Below are positions 13,401-28,400 of a stretch of 64,000 nt of DNA, piece after piece. The translations under genes and the position numbers were made by a program. Position 1 is the stretch's first letter. Every line of letters begins with the position of its first letter. Under the pieces are notes generated by a model. That model had not been told where the DNA came from, made no database searches, and was given only the letters and a program-made list of their open reading frames with translations. The DNA is from Paragonimus westermani. Lineage: Eukaryota > Platyhelminthes > Trematoda > Plagiorchiida > Troglotrematidae. The stretch is taken from positions 129,874 through 193,873 of the forward strand of contig QNGE01000937.1 in the NCBI GenBank assembly GCA_008508345.1, given 5' to 3'.

Positions 13401-16400
13401 GGGTTTTCTACGGCGAATTTGCATCACACAAAAAGTAAGGTTGACACTTAGCAACTACAAACCTCTGACGCATTTACCAATACAATAACATTTTGGGTAA
13501 ACAGTATGTAAGTGTGCATAACTGCAAATCATGAAAGACTTTCGAACACATAGGCAGCAATCTAACTGAATCAGCCCAAGTTTCAGTGTCACAACTCAGA
13601 ATCAAATGTGAGGACTTACTAATCCACAAATCACCCGGTTCAGTTGATATCCAATGTCTTCAAAGGTGAATGCAGAGATGACCTAGCAAACTATCGTCCA
13701 GTAGCATTGCTTACAACGGTTTCTGAAGTAACGGAGAACTAACTAGATGACTTTCTGATGGTTGGGAACAGTGGTGATGTTCGTAGCTCGGGTTGATGGT
13801 TTTGGTATTGGTATGTTCGCCGAGCTTGGCATTTAGGTTGCAAACATTTCATCACCAAATCAGGTGACATCATCAGTGCTTAAGTGTTTCAGCGTATACG
13901 CTGAAAGGTTGAATGTATCAAATCAATCATCAAGGAGAGTACTCATTTGTCACGAATCTGCTGACTGCTTGTGAATTTTGGACGAAGGATGCTGACACAG
14001 GACTGACTGGTCATAAATGTGGTTTACCATGACATTTCCAAAGCCTTTGACAAGGTTACTCATTCCATCCTGCTACGGAAACTCAACAGGTATATGGCCT
14101 CAGTGGGCACTTACTCGTGTGGATAGGGGAATGTTTAACTGAATGAAGGTTTAACGTCAAGGTGAACGGCTAGCTGTCCCAGTGGTTTCCTGTCAACAGC
14201 GGTCATTAACAAGGGTACACTTTAATAAGACCTTATTACTCATTCTTTTCGTTGTTGAAAACACCCAGCAAAGTCAACTCACCGTATGTGCTTTACACCG
14301 ATGACACAACTTCGCTGAGTTCTGGAGTGCGTAAAGGATGCGATAAGTTTACGGAACGATTCAAACGGGCCAAATTAGTGGTCCATTGAAAACAACTGGC
14401 CGTGCCATGTCAACAAATGTAAAGTCAAGCACGTTCACCATCAAAATTATACTGACTACTACCTTGGCGTCAAGGGAGACCCAATTCTTCCTTACAAAAC
14501 ACTCCACACTGCGGGTCATCTGCTGGCACATCTCTCACTAAACAAGGATAGGCGTTAAGAGATCACTCGCTGGAATTGAGTAGAGGAACGGGTATGCTAC
14601 TCTGTAGACAGAACTGATTTTCAGTTAGGATCTGGTCACACTGGAACGTGATGTCCTACTCCGTGGTCACGGCTGAATCGGCTCGATCGGCACATACGTG
14701 AGAGACAACCTGCACTACAAGCTTCTAAGCCGTCATTCTGGCCCAGTTCCACAGGTTACTAAATGTGCATTTCTGAAGGAATGTTGATTTAATGTGTTTC
14801 AATGTTTGTTACTGATATGATCGCAGTCAACAGCTTTATTAGTCTTTTTTATTTGTTACCATTCGCCATTGCTTTACACCTACAAACTGTCCAACTTTTC
14901 ATCTACCAACACAGTAATAAGAACGATCATACAAAGTTCTTTCCCTCTCCTGTAGCAACCTATAGACCCATAACCAGTTCATATTTAAATAAAGTGCAAA
15001 CAGAAACAGTCTGGCTTCATTTGAATAAAGCAGTCTAAAAGGTTGAGGCACCCGATTCCATGCGGAACAAACACCCCAAAATTGTGTATCTACCTAAGAA
15101 AACGATCTCAAAGGACCTCAGCAGACATCCAAATACGCTCATCCTCCCAAGATATCGTACCCTACGATCACTCACAAACTTGAGAATAAACAGCTGATAA
15201 TTATTATCGATAATGTTGATAAATAGCATAGACTATTGAAAATAGGTAATACCCAATAAGAGCCGATATAATAGCGTAATCCGATTATGAGAAACCGGAA
15301 CGACTACACAATCTCCGCCCCTTAAAGGATGAAACAGGCTGATTTTGAATGGCTTGTCATTTAGCTTCATTTGTGATCGTAATGTAATGATCAGCCATCC
15401 GTCAAGTAGTGCTCGAGCACAACTTTTGCTCGGATTAGTAGTACTAATCATTGTTCACTAACGTACCTCACAAAACCATGCTGGCACTCGACAAAAACTA
15501 ACAAAAAATAGTGATTAAGCTAGTAGATACTCTGCAAGAATGGGCGAATAATCTGTTCATTCCAGGCAAATTCAAGTTGTTACCTTTCGGGCAGACACCG
15601 AAAAACATGGACTACATAGGTCAGTTTACACTCGTAACATATGATATGAGCCCTGATGCGATAGTAACATTCGGTGTATTTTTGCTGTGTATTCACTTCT
15701 ATATTAATGTCCACGAACAATCGATTCATGCGGCTTCAACGTTTTCATATATGGTTCGCCCACACAATTTATCTGCAGGTTGGACAACACAGCATCGCTC
15801 ATTTTTTCAACCATGTGTACTGTTCGGCATGTGGTGGAAAGTCAGAGGAATGTTGGGGAGATCACAATCTCCTATGAAATGTGATAGACCCAAAAAAACG
15901 CGTGTATTCTACAAAGGTCACCTATGACACAGACTGCACGATGGGAATGAAATTGATGGTTGACACTCGAGTTTGTAAACGGTGAAGCTTGGGATCACTA
16001 CTAGCGCAAGGTTGGCCCTGCTTACTTCTGCTACGGGACCGAGGTTGCACAAACAATCACGGTCGGCGGCTTCTAATGGTTCTTACAGTCAGTGTTCTCT
16101 ATTCCAGTTCAACTCCGCTTGCGTTTAACTGATAACTTCTTAATGGACTCAAATATTGCAGCTTTTTCGAACCCAATGAAGTACGTGAGTGACTTGCACT
16201 ATTTCGTTCTAAAGTGAAATACCAACCATCTCGATCACAAACTAAGTCAACAAGCCAACAATAAACATGTGCACCTACTTGTCCGCTGTGTCAGACGCCA
16301 AACTAGAGCATGAAGGCCATGAACCTGTTTCAAGTGGCTTAAAGGTTGGAACAACATTAATCAGAGTAAGGAATAATCGTGGAATTTCAGTATTACACCT

Positions 16401-19400
16401 TGAAGGTTCTACTTCGACTGACGACCACGGCCAATATCCCCTCCGGATACATGTTCTCATCAGGAAACTCCGATAAGAAATACAGATGACCAGTCATTGC
16501 GAATTTCCGGTATGGCCTGCCCTTCACGTTGATCACAGAATGATTCATCCTGCAAAGACCAAATTATTGGATCGCAGTCGCATTCCATGAACAATACGGA
16601 TCAGCTGGGTCGTACGTGCCTCATCATTTGCGCCTCCACATGTACAACTGCCCACAACGATCACCTTCACTGGCACGTTTGAAAGAGACGTTCTTCTTTA
16701 AACGTGTTACCCAAATATGTACAATATCTCTGTCAACGTGAAGCACTTTTTAAACTTTACTTTTACACTATCTTTCAGTTCACATATTCAGAGTATGTGA
16801 GCGCGTTTTACCACTATCGTTATTGCACAGGGTTAAAAGTGCACCAGAACCCAGACACGTTCTGACTATACTGAATGCGAATCGCGTAGGCCTTGCGCAA
16901 TAGGACCATATGTGCGATAAATCATTTGATGTGCGCGCGATGATGTGAACATCTCAATTGGAATAAACGCTGACGGCAATTTTCACGGTAAATCATTTAT
17001 ATCCCTCATCCCTGTTTTCTGCTGAGACGGTGAATCTTATAGGGGATGGTTCTAGTAAACAAGTCAGTAAGAAAATAAATGCGGTGCATTTTTCCGTCCA
17101 ACATGTGCTCGCCCTCACAGTGATCTCCGAGCTAAGAGAGACTACAAGGCTCTTAACTCAGCATTTCACTGGTCAAATCCCTTAACGCTTGATTCCCACA
17201 GTTTGCTTCAATTCGTACGAGCTGCTCCAACTGCACAAAAACGCAACTGACCGAGTTCAACAACTCTTTCTCTCATCAAATTCTGCACATGCACACGCGG
17301 ATAATTGCATCGGTTTACAGACTGGCCTGTCACAGTAGCCGAAGCCAAAGGGTGCTCGTTCATAACACTCATCACAAGTGGCTTGTGTTGTAACGTTGGT
17401 GGTTCAACTTCCACGCTCTGTATACAGTACAAACCAGAAGGAATAGAGACCAGCAAGTGTACATCCGGAAAGCTTTGTGACCCAGCCGCCCAGTACTGGT
17501 TAGCCAGATGACAGGCTAGCAAGATAGTGAAAGCTTTACCTCTCGGAATCTCAATGACAAGATCTAGGCTGTGAACGAGGGTGTAGAAATTATGATCATC
17601 ATCACAAAGAGCAATAGACCACTGGTTCACACTAATGCCTAACACCCGTACAACCATGAAGAGAAAAACAACCACCGGTTAGGAAGAAAAAGAAAACCGA
17701 AAGGGAGGGGACCTAACTACTAAAAATAGCTATGTCTATATTCAAACATTCAACAGCAATGCGCCTACGGCTTGCAAGCATACAACCAAGCTCATTCACT
17801 GCCCCACGTCATTAAATACACTCATTTCACACACAACTCAGCCTAACAACGACAACACTCACGCCACTAAGCCCGATCAGCCATCATCTGACCTGAATTT
17901 TTCAGTGATCAACTCTATGAGTCGCGAGATCCGCAGCCGAGGAGAAGAACCCGACCTACAGTGACCAACCCCTCGGTGACCGACTTCATTTCCCAAAGCC
18001 AGGTCACCATCTGTCCACCTCACACCGTACGGTAGTCAACCGCAACATTGATAAAGTGCACGGTGTGACGAACAACCAGCTGACATCAGTCGTACATGGC
18101 CTAGCCATCTAAATCTGTGTACAATTAGAAGTTATGCGGAGAAATCCGTTTGACACTCACTATCAAATACCAGAACCCCCAAATTCTTCGTTGCCTGTCC
18201 GTTAATACCATTCGGTGCCAACGACCGAACGCAGATATTAATGGTTAAACACCTGAAGACGGTTCACGTCTTCTACCCTGAGCGGTCAAGTTTCGCAGTC
18301 GTAAACTGATAAAACCCTTACTCTCGCCCTATATACGCGATCTCTAATCGCCAGAGAGATATCTTTCTGTCGCCAGAGGTATCCCAGATTGGTTAACACC
18401 ACTCTCGAACACACAAACCGGTCGACAGCCTCCATAGCTCTATTAGCCAACAAGAAATACACGTAATCACAACCGTGTTGCGAAGGCACTTCGCAAGTTG
18501 TAGTTGCAAAGAGCATTGGAAGACACCCAGCTGAGCGTAAAATAGCTCCTACCCAACCAAAACAAGATCATACAGTCCTCAACCAAGCAGAAAGTCTACG
18601 ATGGTATCTTGTGAATGCCGCAGACAATCATCCAGTACTTCGTCCATCACAAAATCAAGCAAAAATGATTAAAGTGGACTGCCTTAAAGTACGCCGCTTT
18701 CGGTGCTGGAAATGTCAAATGGTTCATCGTAAACCCTGATCTGAGCTGAAATGTGGAAATAAAGTACCCACAGTATGTTCACCCCACCGCTTAAGTGACT
18801 CTAAAAGTGTGGATCGATCCATCGAATCGGACGCACCTTTGTAATCAGCAAATATGGTAATTGTTGGTAAGTGGTATACATGACGCTGCTTCAGAAGTTG
18901 GCGAAGAGTGAAGCTTTGATCAGCATATCCTCGGTCAGGACGAAACCTCATTCGTTCTTTCTCAAATTATACCTCCAGAGTTGTTGTGATTTGACGAAGT
19001 ATACTGTGGGCCAGAACCTTAGTAACAATTGGGGCCAATATAATCCTTGAGTAGATGAGGTTACGTGAGACTGTTAAAGACGAAGGATGTCAATCTGTCA
19101 GGATACATACTAGTGCAAGACCCAGTTCAAAGTGAACACGAAGGCTGTACCGTGGACGATGGAGAAAAGAAAGTTAGCGATTCGAATAACGTGACACCAG
19201 ACGCCTAAAGCGACGTGTTCGTGAGTCCCATCAACGTAAGCTAATGTGACGATATGAACAATTGCTGGGAAAACTGAATTTCTGGGAGAAGGAATTTGAA
19301 TCAGCCAACATTTTTCAACTGTTTAACTGTTTCCTTGGCACACAAAAGTTGACGGAATTTAAAAATGGTAGAAACAAAACTGGAGGGTGGCCGAACGTAC

Positions 19401-22400
19401 GATGAGCGACGTATTCACCGTTGCCCTTGGTCCATCAAAGCAATAATGTTCACTCGGCCCATCAATAACATGATGCGCTGCCGCTCTTCAATGGTGATCT
19501 ATGGTCGGGCTATGAAGAACCATTAGATGCATTCCTGGTTTATGGCCTTTAAGAAAATGTATTAGTTCACAAACTGCTCGTTGACAGAAGCTGTTCTTTT
19601 GAGCTCCTTTTGAGCAAAGAGTTCGAAATCCCGGAGTTTCGTCAAACGATCTCTCGAGGCTTGCTTTGCGTTATCGACAAACACTTCCGCTTAGATGAGA
19701 AGGTCAGCCACAAAGGACAAAGGTAGGATGATTGGTCCATTCACTTCTCCCCTTCTACGATGAGAAACTAATGCCAATCAAAAATACGAAACGACCAATT
19801 AAATCCACGCCCAAACGGTCAGATAAGTGGAGGATCAAATTCCAGATATTGTGAGAATTAAAATGAAATTTGCATAATGCACCATTCAAATCAAGTATAG
19901 AGAATCGGGTTAGTGACAGTGGACGTGGTGTTATGCTTGGTAGAAAGTTGGCTCCATGAAAGCTTTGATGTCGCAATCGAAGGTTTTTGTATAATTCCCA
20001 TCACAGCGCATACGTTCAGCAAACAGCGAGCAAAATTGGTGAGGATTTTGCGATTGAACTGCAGGGGTGCCGAAATTAGCAAGCATGAAACTTCTTGACC
20101 ATCATAAAAGCTTCTGTTGAAACAGAACGGTTGATCAACTTATTACAAACTATCAGAACCTGTGTTCAATTTTACATCAAACTGTGCATAATCAATTGTC
20201 TGGTACAAAAAAGCCTAACACTGTTTTCTCCCACAATAAGAATAAGTATAAGGCCGAAACTGTTGTTGCGGGTTTAGAGCATCCAATAATCCTCTAGACA
20301 ATTGTCGACGGCAATTTTGAATGCATGTTTTACATTATCACGCTGATCGGTAGGAAATAACAAACTGTTCACTTTCACGTCAGGTTGTAACACATTCAGC
20401 TATTATGGAGAAGAGGAAAATAATTGACAATCGACTGTCAAAATAAAGCAGGCATTGTGTTTGATACATGTGAACGAACATTCTAAAGAACCTGTGGGTC
20501 ACGACTACCCCACAAAACAGACATTTCATAATGTAAGCGTTGCAATGCCATTCATATGGTGTGATTATTTGCGATTAATCTCATTTTCTAATATTTGTGT
20601 GGGTGGTGTGAATTGAGATGTTTGCGTCAGACCTCAGGAAGGATTCACTTAGATCGTCGAACAGTGTTTATTTCAAAAAGAAATCACAAACCGCCAAACG
20701 TCTGATATCAAATCACTGATGACAGAATTGTGTTTTGTGAGTGATCTATCTGGCTGCTTTGGAGAACAGAAACTTCATTGTTATGAAGTCAACTTACACC
20801 ATAGCTCGGATTCCAATTCCGTCTCTCAAACCTAAGCTTTCGTCTTCTATTGAATGGGATAGAGCTTTTGCGGGAAGACTGAACGAACTCTTTCTAACCA
20901 ACATCAATGTCAAGCAGGAGGTGGAGGAAAATCATGGGTACATTAGGTTACATCATGATAATTAGATTCTCATAACCTATCGCAGAGACCATGTAGCATC
21001 CATCACTGTTAACCAAAGCACTTTTCAATAAACAGGAGGCGTTCACGATGGGACGGGGAGACCAAGGGGAATGATGGTTGAACTTATCAACAACCAATAA
21101 AGTGATGGAATATATGCAGAATATTCAATGAAGTATTACATACTATTCAGCAGTTTGTTTGCAAAGTTTTGATTATTAAAGCTTATGAAATTCGAACCCT
21201 CGTTCTTTTCCTCACACTTGTCATACAACCAACCTTCAGCTACAGTCTTGTTGCACATACCATAGTCGATATCAATCATGATCCAACTTACTTCAGGGCC
21301 GGCACTTCAATTGGTTTGAACAGGTCCGAAATGTCTGCATCCAGCTGGATCAAATCGGGCATATTTGGCGCTTTTTCAGGAGAGAGATCACCCAGCTCAC
21401 TGAGCATGGCCCTTGCTCGTTGCTGAGCGATGGACACGGGCTCGGCCCACTTTGGAGCCATACGTACTGAGTCCATGGGTTGTCTACCTTCCGAAGGTTC
21501 CCTGAGATTACATAATAGAAGAACGAAGTTGACAGTCTTAGAACCCCTCACCCCTCAAAAGCATGCGATTCAAATTCCAGTGAACGCATTACATCGCAAT
21601 GAGTGTATACCGTTTAGTTCGAACAGAGCTAATCGGAGGCACACGAGATTCTGATGTATCCATAGAAGACGCGGTCGGAGGTCGACCGGCTCGTTTGATT
21701 CGTTCCTCGAGCATAGTGCGATCTTTGTCTGGTAACTGTAGGAGGGAAAAGTGAAATCAGATGGCAATCAATCGGCGACGTCGACCGGTGGGTTTGATAG
21801 CAGTCAACGCCAAAATATGCAACATGGTGAGAGAACCTGTAGCACAAGCAGTAAGATCAGAAGATCAGTGAGGTCACAAAGGCTATCGACTTACAGAAAC
21901 CTATACAAAGTCAAAGTATCCAAAATACGAATCAATGAAGTACCGTTAGATCACGACACTGGGGTGGATTAATCAAATCACAGCTAAAAAAGATGTGATA
22001 AACCCGTCGACTGGAGGCTAAGGAAATAACAAGACTTCTGGTTTAAAACCCCCGGAGGTAACAAAAATATCCTTTATGACATCCCATTCTCAATCTTCAC
22101 ACGTGTTCGTTCTCATCGTAGTCAATGTACCAACCTCGTTCGTGGAACGGTCAGACAGTGGTATGACCACTTACGACAAGGACCGTGGTGAGCGCATTGA
22201 GCAAACTAGACAGACGTCACCTGTCCAGCTGGAGACATTACGATGATTCAGATAGCATGTGCGACAAAAAACATGAAAAACAAGGTGTGCATAGGGAGAC
22301 GGGAAGATTAGGAGAATGCAACCAACCGAACCGATAATCTTCCACAACTGTTCTCCCACAATCGCGTAAGCAGAAACCAGGGCATTCAGTGCCGCCGATC

Positions 22401-25400
22401 GGACGCCGCTGTCTCGATCACCAATCTGTTGGCAAATTGCCTTGAGTGCCACAGGCACTGACGGTTGACAGACATTCACGCCAAATCGCTCTATCAGGGA
22501 GCCCATTTCATCCAGACATTCTGAGGAGGAGAACAATTCACATGACGATGAGGTAATGTAAGAAAATAGGCGATGGATGTAACGGGCCCTAATCAGTAAT
22601 TGGAAAGTTTGCATTCAAAAAGGGAATTAATAACACTAGGCATACATTCAGTCGGTTGACTGACAATCTGGTCAAAATAGACACCGAACTAATGCAAATG
22701 AGGCAAACGCGGTGCAAGTTCAGGAATGAAAGGCCGTAAGCCAAGAACCGAAAGGTAAAAATCACCGTAAAGATCGCAAGATAGACGTGTAAACCGGAAA
22801 TATTCACAATTGCCGATGGTGATGGATGTGTTACTGAACTATTGTTAACTGAATACAATAAATCGGAACTGCCTGAAATGGATTGCACCTTCTGATAAAG
22901 CAGAGATCACTTTCTTTGGCTGCCGAACGAATCGAAATTGAGCAGTTACAAATAGGCAGACATTCCATTCACAGCCGTCCAGGAGGGATGTGAGACAAGC
23001 TTTTGTAAGCAGCTGACTTCGGTTTAGGAGAACGAAAAAAGACGCCAAGGAAAGTTAACAGTTACGTTCCGCAGCCCAGCGCTTTGACGAAGCATAGGGG
23101 TCACTACGCTGAAACTAGCTCAAGGGTAGTGGGTTCAAGCTTCCAGCGTGCGTGGTGCTGATAAGTGCCACACAAGTGGTTAGTGTCTCACATCCATCCA
23201 CAGAGACCAACTGCTTCAGTACAATTAACAGTGAATTGCGACTTTCGGGCCTAGACATTTCGAAAAGAATCGTGCAACTTGAGCATTGAAAGTTAAACAC
23301 AATTACTCAGAAATGCACGCAGGTTCGGATCACGAGTGAATGTTTAGTGTTTGTCCCTGCGCAGCAGGCATGAGTCGATCCCGCCTCCATTGGTCTCACA
23401 ATGAGTAAGTCACAATCGCTTGTGAGCGGTATACAATGTTAAACGAGTGTGGCGATGCAGGGCATGCACCAGACACTGTAGTCAGAAAATTCCCATACGC
23501 AAATGGAAAACCAACTCTGAATCTAACTTCTAAACGGTTAACGAACAAGAAATGCAAATAAACAGTCGCCATTGTCATCCTCAACTTTCGGTCAGATGGG
23601 CGTAACCAGTCAATTATGCAGCCACCGAGCGATTCGTCCACATAAGACAAAACTATCAGATCGCAGTCGCACTCTGCGACGTACACGTAGGAACTATCTC
23701 ACAAGTCTCTGATTGTTAGTCTTTAATGAACATAATTCTCACTTAGAGGGCCACTAAGCACATCCGAAACGTGACTGAGGTCAAGAGGTCTTCAGTTGAA
23801 TGCCCAGTCCCCTGTCAGCGGTTGTTTTAGCTTGACCATTTCTTCGGAGACGTCTGAAAGAATCATACTCCCTCAAATACGCCATCTGTTAAAAGCTTGT
23901 TACTTTCTGAAACGAAAGCAAGAAGTACCACTTGCGTAAATTGTAATGAGATTGGAGTGGGCCGTCTCCTGACTGGAAAAAGTTCAGCCAGTCAAAGCTC
24001 ATGCACAAGCTGCTACGAATGGAATTGGAGAATGGGCTCGTGGCAGCAAATATTTACTGACCACTGCAATTGAACATTTGCTCATCAACCAAATTGGATA
24101 CAAATTTCAACACATGGGCTAAGACGCTTAAAAAATTGACATAATTGTGAATACTGAGGGAAAAAAATCAAATTCCATTGGCCTTACTGGGATACTTTGT
24201 ATACATTTTTCAGAAAAAACCTCCAGAGGTCCTCGAACTTAGACCAGAAAGGCTGAGGTTGTCTTAATGGAAGATGGAAACAGTTGTCCCCGTAACTAAG
24301 CAACTTTTAGCAAGGCTAGGTGAGGAGAATGCTATGGAAGAAAATACAAAAAAGAAGCCTTGAGGCACTGGTCTGCAAGTAGTTCATTTTGATCACGTGC
24401 GTGCCATGTAAGCAGTGGCAGTTTGGGAGAGGTTTTGCGAGTGAGTGGTACACGTTACGTAAATTCAACAAAAATTAAGTATACTTCTGCCCACCACAAA
24501 TCGATGTCTTTTCTCGGTTTTCAAACAGGCGCCACAAGAAATTTCAGCCAATCAGAATTTCGACTATCACGAGCCACCTGTCGTAAAACTACGATCGACC
24601 GGCGCCAACCAAATGAAAAACGGCGGTTAGCTGCCAAACCGAATTCGCTCATAAAAAGTGGTGATTAAAACCAGCTGTTTGAACGCGTGCCAAATTTAAA
24701 CAACCGAGTTGCATAAGACAATCGTGGAACGTAGCAGGGAAGCAGCCAACTAAGACACAAAGCGCTTGTCGCCCAATAGCAATCGTAAACAGTGCTTTTT
24801 TCCAATAAAATGGTATTTAAAGAGAATATTGAGGAGACACAAATTACAATGTGAAATCATTTCGCACAGTCTCGACAGTCGTAAACGTGACTAGCATGAA
24901 AACAAAAAAAGGCAAGACTTGAATGAAACGAGTGAAAGTACACATTGGACTAGATCGTGAGTAATACTCATAACCAAATCTACAAAGAAAGACTGGCAGT
25001 CAGTAGTTCTTGTGGTCATGGAACCGGCTGAGATGGCTGATCAGCAAAACTTGGACATGCGAGAATTTGAGTTGTGAGCGCTCAACCGGACTTTAAACGG
25101 AGAGGCGATAGTGACGTTGTGATCTGTGGTCGCCTCGCTGAGTGTTGCTGTCCAGCAGGTGAATTAATGTGACCTTCAACCACTTTGCCATATGCTTCTT
25201 GACTCGAATTTCTAAGTCTTTGTTCTACCGATGCAAGTGTATCCGCAACTGCAGGAAAATTGATGGATTTAATGACTGGCAGAAGACCGTTTGACTTTGA
25301 TTCTTGATCGTTTGTGAGAGCACGATAAGCTTTGCGGCATTATACACACGTTTCAGAGTATCACTGACCACCGTTCCCAAAGTAGCCACCAAACTGTCAT

Positions 25401-28400
25401 CTGTGAAGGGGAGAGCGACGTATGAATACTTCCACAACTGCATTTCCCACAGGAGTAAGTTTGTTTCATTTCAGGATGGACACGTTCCGAGAAATCGTAG
25501 ACATGAAGCGCTTTATGTAACAATATTTACTCAGCCTGTAGTCAATCCTGCAAGCATACTCCTGACGCTTTGAATCGTGTTTCCCGTGTTCATTGTTTTG
25601 TCCAATGAAGAACATATCGTGGACATACTGTTTGTACAGTTTCAGTTCATTCACAGTTGGAAAAAGTGTCTATTCAGCTCTGACCAGGAACACAGCTAAA
25701 ACAGAGCCGAGTGGGCTACCCATGGCTACATCATCTACCTGCAGAAAGCCCCTACCCATAAAATAGGGTATCAGATTTTCCATGCGAGAAGATGAATAGG
25801 GTTGGATAGAAGGCAATCACATATGAAATCTGTCGTTTCATGTACTGATATGTTTGTAACTGAAGAATTGAAATCACACATTGTCTGTGGCAATAGTAAA
25901 ATTTTCGATACATGGTATCAATTCAAAAGTATCTTTCAAAACATGCATATTAATTTTCCGGCACATGCTTTAAAATGTCAACCAGGCAGTTTGCTAGTTC
26001 ATGGTAGGGAGAACCGTTCATCACTAAAATGGACCGCATGGGAATACCCGATTTATGAATTCTAGGTAAATCATACAGTTACCCAGTCTTGGTAGCTACA
26101 AGTTTCAAAATACGATATTGTTTTTCACTAATAAATCCACGGCACACCCGCTTTTCCACAAACAGTACATTATCTACATTGCTGGCAGATCTGAATTTGG
26201 GGGATCGATTGCCCCGGTAGGATTTCTCAAGCAGTTCACGCTGGAATCCAACAACGCCACTGCTGAGCATAGAAATTGTATTACTAATAAGTCCAAATGT
26301 GAAAATTCCGAGCTCCTGGTGTGGCTTCGTAGCTCAGCTGGTAGAGCGCTTGCCATGTTGAGGCCTGCTGTGTCAGTCGCTGGTCCGAATCCAGCCGAAG
26401 CCCTGGCAGTTGGGTCTCATCTAAAATCACGAATCTGCCACACTGCTTATTAGTAATACAATATATGAATATGTTAGAACCATCGAGAATTTCCCCTCAC
26501 CTTGTGTTTCACTCCGACACCATTGGTCTCTTTATTTGGCTTCAGAGTTGTAATTTTTTCATCTTTCTTCAGTTGCTGCAGAGCTGCCAGGTGTTTACCA
26601 GCCTGTCTTAATTGTGTCATCGACAGCCGAATTTAAGCACAGTCTTAGCGTGCTTATTCGAAACACCAAACCGAATATTCCGATAACTAGGTTACCAGAA
26701 TCACTTTAACACAAAGGTACGCCCTTCCCCTCCCTGTTGATGCTAGCCAGCTGTTTTCTGCTGGTAAGAGATTGTTTTCTGAACCAACCACACTCCTTTG
26801 TTAAATATGAGACGCTGAAGAGGTGTCCTGTGGTTGGTGCTTATCAACGGTTATTCAAAAAGACGTCAGAACATCGCGCGACAAACAGCCATGTCTCCAA
26901 AGCACTCAGGATGCTGACGAGCCTCATGATGCGGTGGCTTCCGAAACGCACAGGGAACCGGGCAAGATAGGAGCAGACAGTTTTCTCGCCTGCTCGAGGG
27001 TGCAGCGATCGTATCCTCAGTTTGCGACATGTACTGATACTCTTCTTCTCAGTCAGCGGTCGAGATGTTTTTAGACCCGAAGAATGTTTGGGATTCTGTT
27101 GCCACATTTGTTCTCTAAAGCTATCAACAAAGAGGTGCTTCAGAGGAGCATGCTAACTTTTCTGAAATCGTTGTGTTCAATTTGTGCGCACAGTGTGCGT
27201 CAGAGCATTTACTCCTAGTCTTTTCAACATGGAATGATGTTCCGTAGAGGTGTCCGAACTCTTGCTTCTTGTTCAGTTAGGCGTGGAATGATAGTTTTAA
27301 AGTAGCAGTTTAAGATTACGAAGATCTTTTCGGCGAGAAGCTGGATAACACTGGATATGCGGACGACAGACTAATTTGTTGGTTCTACAGAGCACAAACA
27401 AACAAACCTGAATAGGTTGAATGGTGTGGCTTCTTTGTGATGCGCGTTCTGTACATTCAAAGCGTGAAGTGGTGTTACAAAATGGGCTGACACGGACCAC
27501 ATCTTTGTTGCGGCAGCCAGGCCGCAGGAGACTGTCGATGGATTCAACTATCTGGGTAGTGCCATCTCGTCAGTTGAGGAGGTGTCCACGCGGGCAGCGG
27601 AAGAATTTAGTGCATTCACGGAACTCTGTTACTTGTGGCAACGCAAAGAAATCCATTTGCCGATTGAAAATAGAGGTTACAATGCATCTGCGTGCCACTT
27701 TTGCTCTATGGATCAGAACCCCGGCCTATTCATGCGGAAGGTGCGTGTAGGTGTGCGTATTCGACAGTCGTTTCATTTGTCATTTAGCCAGTATCAAACG
27801 GGTTGACCGTGTGAACAATGCGACAGCCCATCGGCCCCAATTTCTTTATTCTGTACGTTAACGAGCCTATAGTCGAGGTACTGAAAATGCAGCCCTCGCT
27901 AAGTGTGTCATATAAATCATGTGATGACGGAGCCTCTACTACACTATATGTTGTTCAGCATGGCTGCTGTCAGTTGCTGGAGACAACAAGGCGATGGAAC
28001 AAGGACTTGTTCAGGACGTATAAAAACGCTGGCCATCCCGATTTGTAAGGCTGATATGCACCACTTGTCAGGACACGGAGTTAGCGGTCCTCTACAGAGT
28101 AGGCTGGAAACGCTCTCACATATGGCGAGCCTAAATCTGTAAGAAGTTTGACTCTTCGTTTCGTTATGTTCCATTGAGCTCCACTGTTTTCTTCTTTTCT
28201 TCACACATTTGTACTTATGTATTAAACTGGTATTTCGTGGGGGTATAGAGGGTACCAAAGGCAACACTAATCATGACGCCTAAAAGAATGACTCGAAACT
28301 CAAAGTGATTGTGATGATGAGCAAACCGACGTCACAGAAGGCTAGTGAATAAGTTGAGCGCAATAAGTGCAATGCACCTGTGGTTGCTGTATTGTCAAGA

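Larger units (their letters stand above)
12422..21291 (-). other. intron between exons 21 and 22 (8,870 nt)
   Basis: Holds the Jockey/CR1-like LINE remnant (13540-14785), TG-tailed repeat copy 4 and LINE family A copy 1. A 138-codon open frame at 15511-15927 (plus) was not recognised. The remaining sequence shows no structure I can name. Confidence 0.85.

Noticed and set aside
15511..15927. 138-codon plus-strand open frame
   Set aside because: Longest unexplained intronic frame free of Ns and repeats, but no family is recognised, there is no supporting splice or promoter context, and it may be chance or decayed repeat.
16267..16476. Possible sixth TG-tailed repeat copy
   Set aside because: Only a short stretch (SVEVEP on the minus strand) resembles copy 4, and base-level order does not hold outside it.
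17208..17675. 155-codon minus-strand open frame
   Set aside because: It runs through TG-tailed repeat copy 4 and into the LINE tail, so it is explained by repeats rather than by a host gene.
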